NCBI GenBank assembly: GCA_021613535.1
Contig: CP075493.1
Coordinates: 1,426,001-1,490,000 of the forward strand
Source: Adineta vaga
Lineage: Eukaryota > Rotifera
DNA length: 64,000 nucleotides
Reading direction: 5' to 3'
The position numbers were made by a program, and so were the translations under genes. Each line of letters opens with the position of its first letter. Position 1 is the stretch's first letter. The notes under the pieces were generated by a model. The model ran no database searches and was not told the DNA's origin. It worked only from the letters and a program-made list of their open reading frames with translations. Positions 23,804 through 35,219 of this stretch are shown one piece after another.

Positions 23804-24733
23804 ATGGCGTTAGATACCACAAAGCTTTTGATTATTGGTGGAATTGGTGTTCTTTCAGTTGTGATTTTTTTTTTATTTAAAAAGAAGAATGAACCAGGAA
23901 ATACTGAACAAAGCAAACGAAAAAATGTGATTATATCATTGAAAAATCCGGATATTAAATATGCATTTGCATTGGCTCATAAAGAAAATATTTCACATGA
24001 TACACGTCTTTTTCGCTTTCAACTTCCATCAGCAAAACATGTACTTGGTTTACCTGTTGGTCAACATATCTATTTAACAGCTCATATTAATGGTGAACTT
24101 GTTAAACGTCCATATACTCCAACAACATCCGATGACAATCAAGGATATTTTGACCTTGTTATTAAAGTTTATCCAAATGGAAAAATGACACAATATCTTG
24201 ATAAACTTCCTCTTAATCAAACCATTGATGTTAGTGGTCCATCAGGCAATCTTATTTATAAAGATAATGGTATGTTTGATGTTCGTCCACGTAAACCAGA
24301 TCCATTTGTAACTCGACGCATTCATCGTCTTGGTTTAATCGCTGGTGGAACAGGTATAACACCAATGTATCAAATCTTGAATGAAATCTTGAAAGAACAA
24401 TCAGCTATTGTTCCTGGTCAACGTGTTGATATAAAAATTTGGCTTTTATATGCAAATCAAACTGAAGACGATATTTTATTACGTGAACAATTAGAACAAT
24501 TAGCTGCATCGAATTCTGATCGCTTTCGAATATGGTATACTCTTGATCGTCCAAATGATGAATGGAAATATGCGAAAGGTTTTATCAATGAAGAATTGTT
24601 AAAAGAACATATGCCACCACCAGGTGATGATGTTTTAATCTGCATTTGTGGTCCACCACCAATGATTAAGTTTGCATGTGTACCAAATTTAGAAAAATTA
24701 GGTTTTACAGAAAATATGAGATATACTTTCTAA
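23804..24733 (+). CDS. CYB5R: NADH-cytochrome b5 reductase
   Basis: A single-exon, 309-residue protein of normal family length. Residues 8-26 (LLIIGGIGVLSVVIFFLF) form an N-terminal membrane anchor followed by KKK, as in ER or outer mitochondrial membrane b5 reductases. The FAD domain has the RPYTPTT motif (near 102-108) and VIKVYPNGKMTQYLD. The NADH domain has LIAGGTGITPMYQIL (GGTGITP, near 181-187) and CICGPPPMIKFACVPNLEKLG. The enzyme passes electrons from NADH through FAD to cytochrome b5 for fatty-acid desaturation, sterol synthesis and haem-protein reduction. The C-terminus ends in F as in vertebrate CYB5R2/3. Two decayed copies lie downstream (26781-26866, 27706-28100). A (GT)n microsatellite sits in the 3' UTR near 24777-24793. 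Confidence 0.95.
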   Translation: MALDTTKLLIIGGIGVLSVVIFFLFKKKNEPGNTEQSKRKNVIISLKNPDIKYAFALAHKENISHDTRLFRFQLPSAKHVLGLPVGQHIYLTAHINGELVKRPYTPTTSDDNQGYFDLVIKVYPNGKMTQYLDKLPLNQTIDVSGPSGNLIYKDNGMFDVRPRKPDPFVTRRIHRLGLIAGGTGITPMYQILNEILKEQSAIVPGQRVDIKIWLLYANQTEDDILLREQLEQLAASNSDRFRIWYTLDRPNDEWKYAKGFINEELLKEHMPPPGDDVLICICGPPPMIKFACVPNLEKLGFTENMRYTF

Positions 24734-25654
24734 AAGAAGAACATTTTATTTCCTATTCGTTTTCACGTTTACATGTATGTGTGTGTGTGTGTGGTTTTGT
24801 TTGCATTAGAAGAAAAGAAAAAGAAAAAGAATGGGTGAAGGAAAAATATGAGTTGCATTTTTTTCCATTGATTAATCACTTGAATATTTTTTAGATAACT
24901 ATGAGTTATATAATCGTTAAAGACGAAAGAACGTTAGAAAGGAAATGACAATGACAATTCACTGAAATGATCTTTCTGTGTTCATCATTTGTTGATTTTT
25001 GTCGACTATTTCATATGAATACTCATGTCATTGATAGTGCAACACTAATGCGAGAATTTTTACATATCGTCCTCATCTTTTTATTAATTTATTTTTCTTT
25101 AGATGCAATAACCGATGCTCTGAATACACCTAATTTCTATCAATCATAGATGAAAATATTTTGAGAACGCAATTGGATCGCACTGGTTAACAACAAAGCA
25201 CAATCTGACTAATCTCATTTTTCTTTTCGAGATGCAACAAGAAGACGATATTATTTTCTGATATTGACGGAATCTTTTTGAGATAGTAAAGATAATTGCT
25301 CAAGAATATAGGTAGCTTTGTATGATATGAATGATTGGCTATTTTTCAGTAATACATTAGCATTTCTGTTGCTTGCAATATCTTCGTTGATATCGATCAT
25401 TAATGAGATTTTGAATATCAATTTGACTTCTAATGGTAGTAATAGTAATGATGATATTTCAATAATAAAAAAATTGTGAATAGTGATACAAGAGAGATAG
25501 AGAGTTAATGAAAAAACAGAACCTTAGCTAGATGAAATCATCTCAGGAAAAATGTATTAAATGAATACATAAGATATAATACTTCCGAATGAATAAATCG
25601 AAAGAAAAAATCAAGTTGATCAATTCAGGATATTATGATTGAACATTTGATCGT
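24734..25654. other. 3' flank of CYB5R
   Basis: About 920 bases. The first ~230 bases are the 3' UTR, which is also found copied at about 27925-28100. A short frame at 25048-25149 (MREFLHIVLIFLLIYFSLDA) resembles a signal peptide, but the product would be only 33 residues and I do not call it. Confidence 0.35.
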
Positions 25655-26165
25655 TCAATTCGTTGCCGATTGTGGTTGCAACGGATTTTTCTTTGCGTAA
25701 TCAATCGCTATTTTGAGTTCTACACTCTAAAACAGATAGCCAAAGAAGAATTTAAGACTAAAATAAAAGGTAATTCCCACTTACTTGGTTCATCTTTTCA
25801 ATTAAATCGGAGACATTAGTGAACGATCCACTGATATTGTTATATTGAATGATTGATTTTGCTTTATCAGCCTGATATATACAAAATATATCTCACAGAT
25901 AAAAGTAAAGGATATTGAACATACCGCACTTGGATGTTTATATGCAAGTAAAAGACGTGCTATAATATCAGTTGCAGTTGAAGTAGAGATTTTCTGTGTT
26001 GAATCGTCTTTCATTTCTTCTTTCGCCAATACTTCCAAAATTTCCATAACGAATCGATATTTCTGTTCATCGAACTAAATTAAAAGAACAAAGACAAATA
26101 AGTAATGAGGTGCTAAATTCATTAAAAAGGGAAATGTATACCAAAGTAATAGGTAAAATTGCCAT
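25655..26165 (-). CDS. Unknown small helical protein, four exons
   Basis: Read from the ATG at 26163-26165. Exon 1 (26142-26165) gives MAILPITL, with donor GTATAC. The next exon (about 25926-26072) gives FDEQKYRFVMEILEVLAKEE...TATDIIARLLLAYKHPSA. A third (about 25787-25873) gives ADKAKSIIQYNNISGSFTNVSDLIEKMNQ. The last (25655-25726) gives SVELKIAIDYAKKNPLQPQSATN and a TGA. All three introns are GT-AG and keep the frame, giving about 110 residues. The product is all-helical and soluble; it could be a small armadillo- or TPR-like scaffold subunit. I do not recognise the family. An exon upstream of 26165 cannot be excluded. It is convergent with CYB5R. Confidence 0.5.
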
Positions 26166-26439
26166 ATGTTGTAGTACGAAATGTTTCTATTTATATTGTT
26201 TGCTCAGTGTATACAAGGATATATCATCAATCTCGTATCTGTTGATCTGACCTCTTCTTTTCTTATTCTATATAGTCGCTGTTGATTTGACCTCTTGCTT
26301 TCTTACTCTATCTCGTGGTATAACATTCGTGATTAAACAGAGCTTGAAATTTCAGATAACTTATTGCATTTACTATCTTCTATAAGTTTTAAATGGAACC
26401 ATAGAACTCAAAAACTCTATGAAACTATACTATACGACC

Positions 26440-26866
26440 TGATATATATATAAATTGGTATGATCACGCTCTCTATCATTATAGGTTTTCGTCGGGACAA
26501 TGAGAACATCTTGCATAGTTCATAAAATATTCTATCTGTTATATCTTTTTACTTTTATAAACTGTATGGCTACTATTAAACTGTTTTAAAATATTTAAAT
26601 GAATTGCATATTGACATTTTGGCGATGTTTTTCTTTTAACTATCTTGATTTGCATCGTTTATTCTAGATATACAACCATAGGTTGATGGATATATCAACT
26701 CTTGTTACTATCAATAGTCTTGATCTATAATCGGTTATGATTTGTTTTATTTCAAACCAAAAGCTCATTAGAGATATTTTGAACTTGTTATTAAAGTTTA
26801 TCCAAATGGAAAAATGACACAATATCTTGATAAACTTCCTCTTAATCAAATCATTGATGTTAGTGT
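26440..26866 (+). pseudogene. Cytochrome b5 reductase fragment A
   Basis: Bases 26781-26866 repeat CYB5R codons for VIKVYPNGKMTQYLDKLPLNQ.IDVS almost exactly (compare 24160-24236), then the match stops. The preceding AT-rich stretch from about 26440 (CTATCATTATAGG, ATATTCTATCTGTTAT) resembles 27440-27530 in front of fragment B, so both fragments belong to a duplicated segment. No start codon or functional site remains. Confidence 0.75.
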
Positions 26867-27439
26867 TATAGAAGTTCTTTATATAATCTTTGAAAGATCG
26901 GCAAGTTCAGAAACTAAAATATTGTATCCAAACTTCCCGATCAATAGCAAGCATTTTTTTGAAGATCAAGAGAGGATATCTCAAGATACAGCCATCTCGA
27001 GTCGAAATAGAACAAACTCTTTCTCTCATGAGTCAGTGTAATTCATTTCATTTTGTGGGATACAAGGAGTTGAAACTATTCCTTTTTGCTGGAAGTCTTA
27101 ATATTCGACACACTTGATTTTAGTGTGTTCTCTACATGTAAAACCTATTCTAGATGAATTCTGGAAATTTGTTGTAGCATTTACTCATAGATTAAAACAA
27201 TCATAATCTATTAACTTCCTGTCAGATGCCACGCATCCTTGCAGTTTCATTCGGAAACAATTTAAAGACTATAGTTCAGTACAATATTAAATGTCTTCTT
27301 TCCTGTAGAAAATGATACAGAATCGTTATCGTTAAACAGTATACATCTGTGTATTTAGTATCTAAAACGACACGACTGAAACGAATTCTTCTGGCAACCT
27401 TTTGAACTTCCATAAAGCAATGGTATATACAGTTCGATG
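26867..27439. other. Sequence between the CYB5R fragments
   Basis: About 570 bases unrelated to CYB5R as far as I can see. Open frames at 26814-27041 and 26890-27117 start in the fragment or beside it and have no domain. Nothing further can be said. Confidence 0.3.
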
Positions 27440-28100
27440 ACATCGCGCCCCCTATCATTATAACTTTTTATTGGTACACTCAAATTATATTGCATGATTC
27501 ATCAAATCAAACATTCTATTTATCAATTTTACATTTTTTTGTCAAATCCAGATAGTAATTAGTTTTTAATGTTTTTATCTATTTAAATGAGTTTAAAAAC
27601 GATCAGTACATTCATATCTTGATTTATTTAGTTTATTTTACGTTTCAATTAAAAACAAAACAACATCCTGACTATTTTTTATCTCATTTAAACTTCATTT
27701 CATCAAACCATTGATGTTAGTAGCCCATCAGGTAACCTTATTTCTAAAGATAATGACATTTTTTACATTCTATGCATAAACCTGGTTCATTCATAAGTCG
27801 ACGTATCCGTCATCTTTGTTTATTCCCTGGTGGAACAGGTCTAGCGCTAATGATTAAGTTTGCATATGTGCCAAATTTAGAAAAAAATAGGTTTTATAGA
27901 AAATGTGAGGTTTATTTTCTAATAATTTCTACGTATGAATGTGTGTGTGGGGTTTTTTTTCTATTAAAAGAAAAGAAAAAGGGAAAATATAAGTTGCCTT
28001 TTTCTATTGATTAATCACTTGAATATTTTTTGTAGATGATTATATGTTATATAATCGTTAAAGACGAAAGAACATTAGAAAGGAAATGACAATGACAATT
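27440..28100 (+). pseudogene. Cytochrome b5 reductase fragment B with 3' UTR
   Basis: From about 27706 the sequence follows CYB5R from TIDVSGPSGNL through KP..F.SRRI..L, then GGTG, and jumps directly to MIKFAYVPNLEK (compare 24222-24356 and 24661-24700). About 300 bases of the NADH domain are deleted. A one-base gain (AAAAAATAGG) breaks the end. The 3' UTR follows in parallel up to AAAGGAAATGACAATGACAATT. This is a DNA-level duplicate, not a processed copy, because flanking non-coding DNA was copied too. Confidence 0.8.
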
Positions 28101-29150
28101 TGTGGCAAACGTGTATGTATGTATGTATTGTAACATAGTCGACATATAGAGATTTGTTTATATTCGATTAGTCAGGCAAAGGTCATTTTGACTAGAACGA
28201 ACGAAGTTATTATTCTATGTGAGATTGAGAGATAAAATATGCTGTTCTGTTCATACAATGTATACACGAAACATAGAAAATGTATTGTTCTCACTAATGG
28301 ATACTCGAAATAGATTAAATGTATGCGCATATCTTTCTTTCTCTCTTTCTTTTCTTTTACTTTCTATTTGTCCATCTCCAAAGTGCATGAAACTGTTTTG
28401 TTTTAGATCGAAAAAAGAAAAAGAGGTCAATACGACAACTGTCTTCTTTGATCTTGCTTAACTAGATATCATATTGTAAACATGTATAGAGACACCCAAA
28501 CGTCTATTGAAACATTGACTTATGTCTTTGTTTGTCGTCTGTTTTAGTAATCGAACAGTCTACATACAAATAGTCTTGTTGATAGACATCGAAAGCAACA
28601 AAAATTCGCACGCGTAATTAAGAAATAGAGAATTGTCGATAAATGTTCGTATTAAATTTCAGAGGAAAGAGTTGAACATACATTTCTATGTTCTCTAGTT
28701 AAACAAAAAAAAATCATCAATATAGGTATGACTTGTTCGTTCTCTTTTTCAAAAAAAGAAAGAAGCAAAATGAGAAGCATAGATATTCATCGATTTTTTT
28801 TCTCTTTTTCTCTCTTTCTTTCTTTCTCTATATCAGCATGATATGTAGATAGAGAGTATGTGTTTGAAATGAGTTGCGTTACAACGAAGGTCAACATTGC
28901 GAGTTTATAAATATACCTTTCAAACACAAAGGAAATCTCAAAATTGAAATTGACAAGTACTTGAATAGATCTACAAAGAAGAAAGAACATTTTTTTTGTA
29001 CATGATTACATCATTGATTAAGTAGTGTTATGTTGTTTATAGACGATTTGAAGGGCTCTTTTTTGTCATAAAATACATTGAATGTAAAGATTGGAATGTG
29101 TGATCGACAGTCGTCGTCTCTTATCGATTTATTCATAATCTTAAATATTA
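28101..29150. other. Intergenic region before the AFAP1-like gene
   Basis: About 1.05 kb, AT-rich, with a TATG repeat near 28110-28128 and CTTT runs at 28795-28830. The short frames at 28219-28461 and 28787-28990 are low-complexity and have no support as genes. Confidence 0.35.
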
Positions 29151-32024
29151 ATGGCTTCGACTTCTTCAACTAATGTTTCGGGTAAGATTAAAAAGAAAAA
29201 CTATTTATATAAAGAAAAAAAAATGTCATTTTTTGTTTCTTTTTAATAGAAATTCTTCCAGGTTTGGAAGATTTCCTTCGTTCAATGCTGACTAGTACAC
29301 AACTGGATAATGATCACCGACAGATCGCTGCTATGTACCTTGATAAACTTGATGAATATGGTCAATCTACTATCCAACAATCATGTTTCATTGATGATCA
29401 ATCATTGTAATCAAACAAAAATTCTTCGATTTTTCTTTTTGAAAAAAAAGAAACGTTTTTTTTTTGTTTTGTTTTAAGAATGAATACAGATGTTATATCA
29501 GATGAAGAAAGTGATGATTTTACGGATGAAGAAGAACAACAAACACCAACTTTAACGAGACAATCATCAATTCATGAAAAAGAATTATATGATATGCCTG
29601 AAAGACAATCATCTCCAAGTAATACACAATGGTATACTGATATACCTAACAATGACTATTTAGAAGCAAATCTATCAAATGGTAAAATCTTCATATTGAT
29701 TTCTATTGATAATGAATAAAAAATTTAATTTGATTTTTATTATAGAAAATCACGAAACTAACTCATCGATCATGCAAAGTCAATTATCTCTCCCATCGTC
29801 ATCGTCCAATTCAAGTATTATTGCTGATGGACTCTTACTAACCTATGATAAAAATCATAATTGGATATGGCGTTACTATGTACTGGATGATTATGATCTT
29901 ATCTGTTTCCCAGCTGATAAAAAATCTCGTTCGTCAAACGAAGGACAATCAGATAACAATTGTTCACCATTATGGGTCACAGATATCACAAATGCAAAAG
30001 TGAGAATAATCTTCTATTTTCAAAAAAAAGAAAAGAAAAGAAAAAAACAACTTAACAAATATTCTAGGTTCATATTACAGTCATTGATAAAATGGAATGT
30101 TTATGCTTATATATTGGTCTTGCTGAAGCAATTTATGTTCGACCATCTGATCCAAATGAGATCAATATGTGGCTTAAAGTAAGCTTTTTATTTTTATAAT
30201 TTATATTAATCATTTTGATTTGTATTAAACAGGCATTTCGTGATGCATCGTCATCATCACATAAATCTCGAGAGAATTTGAAAAGTCGAAATAATGTCAA
30301 AACACTTTCACGCAATGCACGTCGTATGTTCGCTCAATTTAATCGAAAAAAAGGTCAAATTGTTTCACATTTACTTGATCAAATGGCTAATGTCACTGGT
30401 GTTGATGACAAAACACGTAAACATTGTGAATTACGAGGTAAACATCGTATTTATTCTTCTCTCTTTCAAACTTAATCAATCTTAATTCTATTTAGGTTTT
30501 CTTGTTATTTCTTTTGATAATATAACATTTGTAACTAAATATTGTACAATTGTTGATGGCATCTTTCGTATACATAAATCTCGTTTAAGTGATCAAACAG
30601 ATCAAGAATTTGATTTAAATCGTTGTACATTATCATTTCCCGAAGAACGTACACGTGATATACAATTTGCTTTGATTGATGAAGAATTAGGACGAATTTT
30701 TATTCGTGGAAATAATATTTATACCATGGGAAGATTATTAAATACTCTGGCAAAATATGTTGAAATAACAGGAAGCTCACAAAATGTTTTTCAATCAAAT
30801 GAAAAAACTTCAACGACCTTAAGAAATAAATCTCATCCTTCGCGTGTGAAATCATTATCTCATTTAAATGGTAATAGAAGGATTTCAAGGAGATAGAAGT
30901 TCATTGTATTGTTTCTGTTTATTTTAGAAGGTTATTTGACTTCGAATGGTAAATCAATACCATTGAATATAACGAAAAATATTTATCGAAGTGCATCAAA
31001 ATTACATGAAACTCGAACATTTAGTTCACCTAGTCGACAATTATCGAATCATAATAAAGATAAGAGTTGTATTTCAAATGAAACATATGATAGTCCAAAA
31101 GTTTATAATGATACAACGACAATTGATGGAAATAATAATCATATTCTTGAATCACCAATACCATATCAAAGAAGTCGAAATGAAAAAATGTATGTGAATA
31201 TGAACATATGAGATTTTTATCAATATCTTGAGAACATGTCAATTATTCTTAATATTTGCTTAGGGGTTTAGTACTCTTACTTGAAGAGTACTCCTTTTTA
31301 TTAATACTTAGTTAATTATGTGTATGAATTTTTCATTGGATTCTTTTTTAGTCGTTCTGAATCTCGTTCATCACCAAATTTGAATCAATCTCATCGTCAT
31401 GTTTCACCTGATACTTCGTCCATATCATCATCTCGAGCAGATCCTATTTTCTGTATTCGTTCAACTAGTTCATCATCATCATCAGCGTCTCAACATCGAA
31501 ATCGTCCTCGTCCATTACCACGTCGAACATCGATCGATTATGTTAATAAATTTACTAATCTTTTTACACGCAGTTCATCTGAACGTCAAACAAATACACC
31601 AGCACGTAATGTCAGTAGTTCTACATCTCCATCGACATATCATAATAAAAATCGTGTACAACCATTGATAAAAAACGACAAATCAACACCTACACATGTT
31701 TATGATATTCCAATAACTATTGAACGTTCAGTTAAAACTTCGGAATCAAATATTAAATCAACTTGTGCAATGGATGAAGATCAAACCTATGATAATTTAT
31801 CAAAATCTGATGGTATTGGCAAATTTCGTTTTGTTATTCCATTCAATCATAGTTCACGATCGGCATTTACAACAATAAAATCAACAAATTCTCCATCAAG
31901 TTCTTCATCAACATCAACCATCAGTTCCAATTCAATTTTACCTCAAACATCATCATCAACATCGTCACATAATTCCAATACGAATAATAATAATAATCGA
32001 ACAAGATTAATGACTGCTGTTTAG
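29151..32024 (+). CDS. AFAP1-like adaptor with two PH domains
   Basis: At least eight exons. Exon 1 (29151-29181) gives MASTSSTNVSG. Exon 2 (from 29250) gives LPGLEDFLRSMLTSTQLDND, similar to the N-terminal helix of AFAP1 family proteins. An acidic DEESDDFTDEEEQ exon follows. A first PH-like domain runs over IADGLLLTYDKNHNWIWRYYVL...EINMWLKAFRDA (29.8-30.25 kb). A second runs over GFLVISFDNITFVTKYCTI...RCTLSFPEERTRDIQFAL...MGRLLNTLAKYVEI (30.5-30.8 kb). The long C-terminal exon is serine/asparagine-rich with RPRPLPRR (SH3-type ligand) and possible SH2 sites YDSP, YDIP and YDNL. AFAP1 proteins link Src signalling to actin filaments. Domain order (helix, acidic linker, PH, linker, PH, tyrosine motifs) fits that family. 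The C-terminal coiled coil of vertebrate AFAP1 is absent or unrecognisable. Other tandem PH adaptors remain possible. Confidence 0.65.
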
Positions 32025-32379
32025 ATTTCTGTTTTTTTTCTTTGCTTTTTATTTGTAACAGTATCGATTTCGTTTTCTCTTCTCTTTATGCTTTATACAT
32101 GTAGTGATAGATTTTATCTTGATGTATTTTCAAATTCAGGAATGATAAATTGTCTGTTAACGTCGAGCGAATTTCTGTCAGATAGATCAAATCAACAAGA
32201 TTCTCAAAAACAAAAAGTATCCGAACAGTCTTTTTAAGGAAAATTGTGTTTGAGAAAAAACGAAGCAATCTTTTAGCTGTATGTGTTTTTTTTTCATGTC
32301 GATTTAGTACATTGAATTAAACAATTCAAAGATTTTCATGTTTGTTTTAGATTAAACGATTATTAAAAACGTTTCAAAG
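32025..32379. other. Short spacer AFAP1-like / AP-1 sigma
   Basis: 355 bases of 3' UTR and promoter-like AT-rich sequence. A minus-strand frame at 32086-32268 has no support. Confidence 0.35.
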
Positions 32380-33438
32380 ATGGTGAGTTTTTTGTCCGTA
32401 ATGAGAAATGCAAGTGAGAGATTTTATTTAAAAAAAAACGAGCTCAAAATTTAGGATCTATTCAGATGTAAAAGAATTTTTTTCAATTTAGATGCAATTT
32501 ATCCTTCTGTTCAGTCGACAAGGTAAACTTCGTTTACAAAAATGGTATACATCTCAAACAGAAAAGTCAAAGAAGAAAATAACTCGAGAAATCATTGCAG
32601 CAGTTCTTTCACGTAAACCGAAAATGTCAAGTTTTCTCGAATGGAAAGATTTAAAAGTTGTTTATAAACGGTGAGTTAATTCTGAATAAATCTGCACTTA
32701 CTTCATCGTTGTTATTGATTTCTTAAGATACGCAAGTCTTTATTTTTGTTGTGCTATTGAACAAGATGATAATGAATTATTAACACTTGAAACAATTCAT
32801 CGTTATGTCGAATTACTCGACAAATATTTTGGCAGTGTAAGTTCAGATATGATTTTTCTCATAGATCGATCTTGAAATATTTAATAAATAGGTTTGTGAA
32901 CTTGATATTATCTTCAACTTCGAAAAAGCATATTTTATCTTTGATGAATTTATTCTGGGTGGTGAAGTTCAAGAAACAAGTAAAAAAAGTGTTTTAAAAG
33001 CTGTTAATGATCAAGATGTTATTCAAGAGGTAAATACTTGTTTTAATTTTATTATTAAAACAAAGAAAGTTATTCATACACATAATTTGCACAATGATTC
33101 ATGTTTTATTCTTATGTAAGATGAACTAAACGAATTGAAATCGTGTCTTCTTGAGTTTTGATTTCATACCAACATATGTATTATTTCTAGGTAGAAACAC
33201 CTCAAGGTCTCATCGATGAATATGGTCTTGGATAATAAAAGTTTCTGACTGATATTTTTTGCATGATTCCTATTGAGTTTGCATGGCGATCATTTCTGTC
33301 TGCGTGTCTGAAATAAGCATTTGTTGACGGGGAACGATGCATGATGTTTTCTGACATTTACATATTGATTTATGTTTTGTATTTTAGGAAGAATTAGAAG
33401 AAAAACGAAGTGTTTTGGAAGATCTTGGTTTAGCTTAA
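32380..33438 (+). CDS. AP1S: AP-1 complex sigma subunit
   Basis: Exon 1 contributes only the ATG (32380-32382, donor GTGAGT). Exon 2 (32492-32670) starts [19 protein letters not shown], so the protein begins MMQF, as in vertebrate AP1S ([20 protein letters not shown]). Exon 3 (32728-32836) has [11 protein letters not shown] and [16 protein letters not shown]. Exon 4 (32892-33029) has [32 protein letters not shown]. After exon 4 there are two possible last exons, both phase 0: 33191-33235 ([14 protein letters not shown], stop) and 33388-33438 ([16 protein letters not shown], stop). The second matches the usual RSVLEEMGLA end. The protein is the small chain of the AP-1 clathrin adaptor at the trans-Golgi and endosomes, and with gamma-adaptin binds dileucine sorting signals. 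Confidence 0.95.
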
Positions 33439-33863
33439 ATAAACGACGTCTTTATTTATTTTACTTAAATGTGAATTCAATTTTTTTGATCTCAGAAACT
33501 TCCATTATACATTCATATTGTTCTTGATTTTAATTACGTCACTATTTGAGAAAGAAACAAAAAAAGAAATTTTTTAATCAATAAAATATCTTTACTGATT
33601 GTATTGTTATACTCGTTTGTGTACCTTATTTTTCATAGTCAAAAACGACTGTTTAAGTCGAGAATGACATCTATTATATTTTTAAAAGATGATATCAAAC
33701 AGTATACAAATATTTGTCATCACTGATAAGTAGAAGAAGAGTCAATTATTCTTGTCAAACTTGAGAAAAAGGATGAGGGCGTACAATGATATAACGGCAC
33801 ACAATCGAATCTTCAAGAATCGTGTTAGTTTATATATTTAGTTTTCAAATCTTTGATTCTCTA
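33439..33863. other. Convergent 3' flanks
   Basis: About 425 bases between AP-1 sigma (+) and the PHB depolymerase-like gene (-). AATAAA near 33435 and AATAAAATA near 33580 can serve as polyadenylation signals. No gene is seen. Confidence 0.35.
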
Positions 33864-35169
33864 TCAAATACTAGAAACAATAGCATCGTTTAGTTTTTGC
33901 ACAGTTTCAATCATTCTTTTGACACCAATCATTTGTGGACCGAATTTATTGGCAAAATCTTTTGAAGTACATCCAAACCAATCCCAACATCCCATAGGAT
34001 TTATCGGAGAAAGTAACGACGGACGAACTTGAGGTCAGTATGATTACATTGTTTAATTCTGCTACTTCCAAATAACCTGATTGAGTAACAAATATGTCAC
34101 CAACATAATGTTTACCTATAGGGAAAATATTTCTATTTTAGAAAAAGTAAAATAGAACAACTTTGTTTCAAACCTTGTTTGCATCCATGTAATGCTACAT
34201 GAATTGGACATTTTCTACCTTGAGCACATGCCGAAGGAAAGTACACGAAACCTTCACTATCAAAACCGTATGCAGGATTAGCACGAGTTAGAAGTGATCT
34301 TTTGTTCATTGAAATTGTTGTACTAGGTATTGTCCAGTTTGAAATGCCTGAGGTTGGTGAACCCCAATTTCTAGGATTGTATAAGACCATATTCTTCCAG
34401 ATCCATTGAGCAAAAGAAGCGTCAGTATTTGGATTCTTCGATGATAATGATGATGGAGGATTCATGAATGCTTCTTGATTGAAAACAACCAATTGACCGA
34501 TACGCGGTGTTAAAGGAAGATATGGAGGTTTAATAAGATCACCCCCAAGAAGATGATTTAATACATCATAAGCCAAACTGAAATTACTATGAAAGATAAA
34601 ATAAAATAATATTATTTCTATATTGATACATTTTTTATTGATATTTACCAATTATTAATATAGGTAGATAAATTTGGTATTGCACATTTACCACCATAAT
34701 GTTCTGTTGGAACAGCATGAGTAGCCGGTAAATCATAATTCGTTTTCATGTTTGCATTCAATGATGCATAGACTTTTTCATTTAATTTAACCATACCAGG
34801 AAGTGCTACTGGATCATATTTACCAGAAAAAATATACACAGGATCATTGACAATATTTGCTGTGCTATCTATTAAACCTGATGATTCGAATGCTTTTATT
34901 TTTTTAGTAATACCAGAGACGGAAATTGATGTAACAGGACCACTCATACAAGCAGCAGCCGAAAGTAAACCACCAGCACAATAATAAGGTGGTCCAGCCA
35001 AAACACCAGCACCACTAATGTCATTTGAAAATGCTATATGTAATTGATTGGCCATCGCAGCACCAGAAGAAACTCCTGAAACTGTAACACCTGTACGAGG
35101 TACATTCGCATCCACCAAAGATACAGTAATAAAATATATAATAGCAACAGCGATATACATTTTCAACAT
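33864..35169 (-). CDS. PHB depolymerase-like secreted esterase, frameshifted
   Basis: Start at the ATG at 35167-35169, which gives a signal peptide ([21 protein letters not shown]). The frame is open further up to 35208, but without an ATG. The mature part has [19 protein letters not shown], holding the GxSxG serine nucleophile motif, then [13 protein letters not shown], a [14 protein letters not shown] segment with a candidate acidic residue, and YGGKCAIPN. Two introns (near 34587-34655 and 34122-34177) splice in frame into [12 protein letters not shown] and [14 protein letters not shown]. These match bacterial extracellular poly(3-hydroxybutyrate) depolymerase / Esterase_phd proteins. The last exon needs a frame change near 34034: VIIL in one frame, then [21 protein letters not shown] in another, ending at the TGA at 33864. 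So it is a recently broken gene or a base error in the assembly. It probably came by transfer from bacteria and later gained introns and a TATA box. Confidence 0.75.
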
Positions 35170-35210
35170 GACTCTCCTTCTCTTTCTACTTAAACTGCTG
35201 ATACCCAAAG

Positions 35211-35219
35211 TTTTATATA
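35211..35219 (-). promoter_or_regulatory. TATA box of the PHB depolymerase-like gene
   Basis: TATATAAAA on the minus strand, 42 bases before the ATG at 35169. Transcription would start near 35185, giving a very short 5' UTR. This supports the start at 35169 over the upstream TTG. Confidence 0.5.

Noticed and set aside
24967-25149. Short frame with a signal-peptide-like stretch (MREFLHIVLIFLLIYFSLDA)
   Set aside because: Would give only a 33-residue product from the plausible ATG, with no conserved feature and no transcript signal visible.
26814-27117. Frames starting in or beside the CYB5R fragment A
   Set aside because: They leave or never follow the CYB5R reading and run into unrelated sequence.
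35170-35208. Longer N-terminus of the PHB depolymerase-like protein from 35208
   Set aside because: The codon at 35208 is TTG, and it lies upstream of the transcription start implied by the TATA box. The ATG at 35169 gives a clean signal peptide.
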